Shown piece after piece: positions 6,359-6,594 of a stretch of 6,594 nucleotides of DNA. Positions within the stretch are counted from its first letter, which is position 1; every line of letters starts with the position of its first letter. The position numbers and the translations under genes were made by a program. The notes beneath the pieces are model-generated. The model made no database searches and was not told the origin of the DNA. It saw only the letters and a program-made list of their open reading frames with translations. The stretch comes from Alphaproteobacteria bacterium (lineage in GTDB: Bacteria > Pseudomonadota > Alphaproteobacteria > CAISOG01), in contig VEQJ01000065.1 in NCBI GenBank assembly GCA_018883285.1, positions 1 through 6,594 of the forward strand, given 5' to 3'.

Positions 6359-6372
6359 ACCGAATGGTACAG
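6355..6372. promoter_or_regulatory. TetR-type operator candidate CTGTACC-4 nt-GGTACAG
   Basis: An 18-bp dyad with perfect 7-bp arms (6355-6361 and 6366-6372). A third copy of the arm, GGTACAG, occurs at 6337-6343, 11 nt before it and in inverted orientation. Dyads of this size and spacing between divergent genes are typical TetR-family operators. It lies 6 nt before an ATG that opens a TetR-like fragment on the plus strand and about 55 nt upstream of the permease start on the minus strand, so one bound dimer could repress both. Confidence 0.6.
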
Positions 6373-6378
6373 AAAAAA

Positions 6379-6510
6379 ATGAGGCGAAAGTTGTCTGTAG
6401 AAACCAAAATATCAAATTTTGTAGGTCGTCCTAAAGATTTAGTGGGTAATATTCTTGCCAAAGAATATCCAATCAAAATTTGTGTTTGGCGTGATGGCAT
6501 CATTTATTAA
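6379..6510 (+). pseudogene. Remnant of a divergent TetR-family repressor (N-terminal fragment)
   Basis: A 43-codon frame (ATG 6379, stop TAA 6508). Residues 11-22 (ISNFVGRPKDLV) resemble the basic lead-in that comes before the first DNA-binding helix in many TetR proteins (typical form GRPRD). The expected continuation into the helix-turn-helix (AILDAALELF style) is missing; instead the frame reads NILAKEYPIKICVWRDG and stops. Full TetR proteins are about 190-220 residues, so this would be a severe truncation. The ATG is only 6 nt from the operator and has no ribosome-binding site. A TTG at 6391 has GAGG 6 nt upstream and may be the true start. A TetR repressor divergent from this kind of ABC-HlyD-channel operon is common, which supports the reading, but the similarity rests on very few residues. 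It could equally be non-coding. Confidence 0.35.
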
Positions 6511-6530
6511 GAGAAATCGGAAGGACATGC

Positions 6531-6594
6531 GTGCGCCGGGATGCAACCGGCAAGGCAAGAAGGAAAGAGCCGTACATTGAAGACCTAGCGAGTC
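6531..6594 (+). mobile_element. 5' end of a bacterial group II intron (runs off the window)
   Basis: From 6531 the sequence begins GTGCG, the conserved 5' boundary of group II introns (GUGYG), and continues GCCGG-7 nt-CCGGC (6535-6551), a small hairpin. Read as protein from 6549 it gives GKARRKEPYIEDLAS. I recall an almost identical pseudo-translation (RRKPPYIEDLA-) from the domain I RNA of many bacterial group II introns that encode a reverse transcriptase-maturase, which is often mis-annotated as protein. The intron is on the plus strand, the same orientation as the TetR-like fragment. Only 64 bases are visible, so the maturase, domains V/VI and 3' end lie outside. If right, the exon-binding sequences should pair with the bases just left of 6531 (ending GGACATGC). 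Confidence 0.6.

Noticed and set aside
6300..6503. Minus-strand 67-codon frame ending in TAATG overlap with the permease start
   Set aside because: The overlap is suggestive of coupling, but the frame runs across the operator palindromes and the promoter and is antisense to the TetR-like fragment. The protein looks like no family and has no ribosome-binding site that I can see.
6457..6530. A different plus-strand frame containing MASFIKRNRKDM before the intron, resembling the opening of a phage integrase
   Set aside because: The match is only a few residues, there is no ribosome-binding site, and the frame is interrupted by the presumed intron boundary, so it cannot be supported.

Overview
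The window looks like a chromosomal segment of an alphaproteobacterium, possibly Rhodospirillales-like. This is inferred from the GC-rich backbone and from a stand-alone CheY-like regulator with a GPDRRR/GPERR tail, a tail style I associate with that class. No rRNA, tRNA or CRISPR array is visible. Base composition is patchy. Hand counts of single 60-base lines gave 41/60 G+C in the regulator gene (601-660), 45/60 in the HTH gene (901-960), 15/60 at its end (1081-1140), 44/60 in the outer-membrane gene (2461-2520), 33/60 in the adaptor gene (3961-4020) and 27/60 in the permease gene (5461-5520).

Left part (1-1141, + strand): a gene-poor leader with a hairpin, then a single-domain response regulator (177-707). 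It is followed 17 nt later by a small coiled-coil/helix-turn-helix protein (725-1141), whose last codons run into very AT-rich DNA. The middle (1142-1910) is AT-rich or low-complexity. It holds one small membrane-anchored protein of unknown function on the minus strand (1286-1678), a possible promoter for it, a stem-loop, a short direct repeat and C-tracts.

Right part (1911-6300, minus strand): a compact four-gene operon, transcribed right to left, for a tripartite ABC efflux pump. The genes are a DevC/MacB-type FtsX permease, a DevA/LolD-type ATPase, a short HlyD-type periplasmic adaptor and a NodT-type outer-membrane lipoprotein channel. Gaps are 4, 10 and 5 nt, which suggests co-transcription and translational coupling. 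Together they would move a substrate (unknown here) from the inner membrane or periplasm across the outer membrane using ATP.

Right edge (6301-6594): the operon is preceded by palindromes, including CTGTACC-4 nt-GGTACAG, that look like a TetR-type operator. On the opposite strand, right after it, is a 43-codon remnant resembling the extreme N-terminus of a TetR repressor (VGRPKD). About 20 bases beyond its stop, at 6531, the sequence changes to what looks like the 5' end of a bacterial group II intron (GTGCG start, and a PYIEDLAS pseudo-translation typical of intron domain I), which continues beyond the window. The most interesting reading is an efflux operon whose divergent repressor has been broken, with a retroelement inserted beside it.
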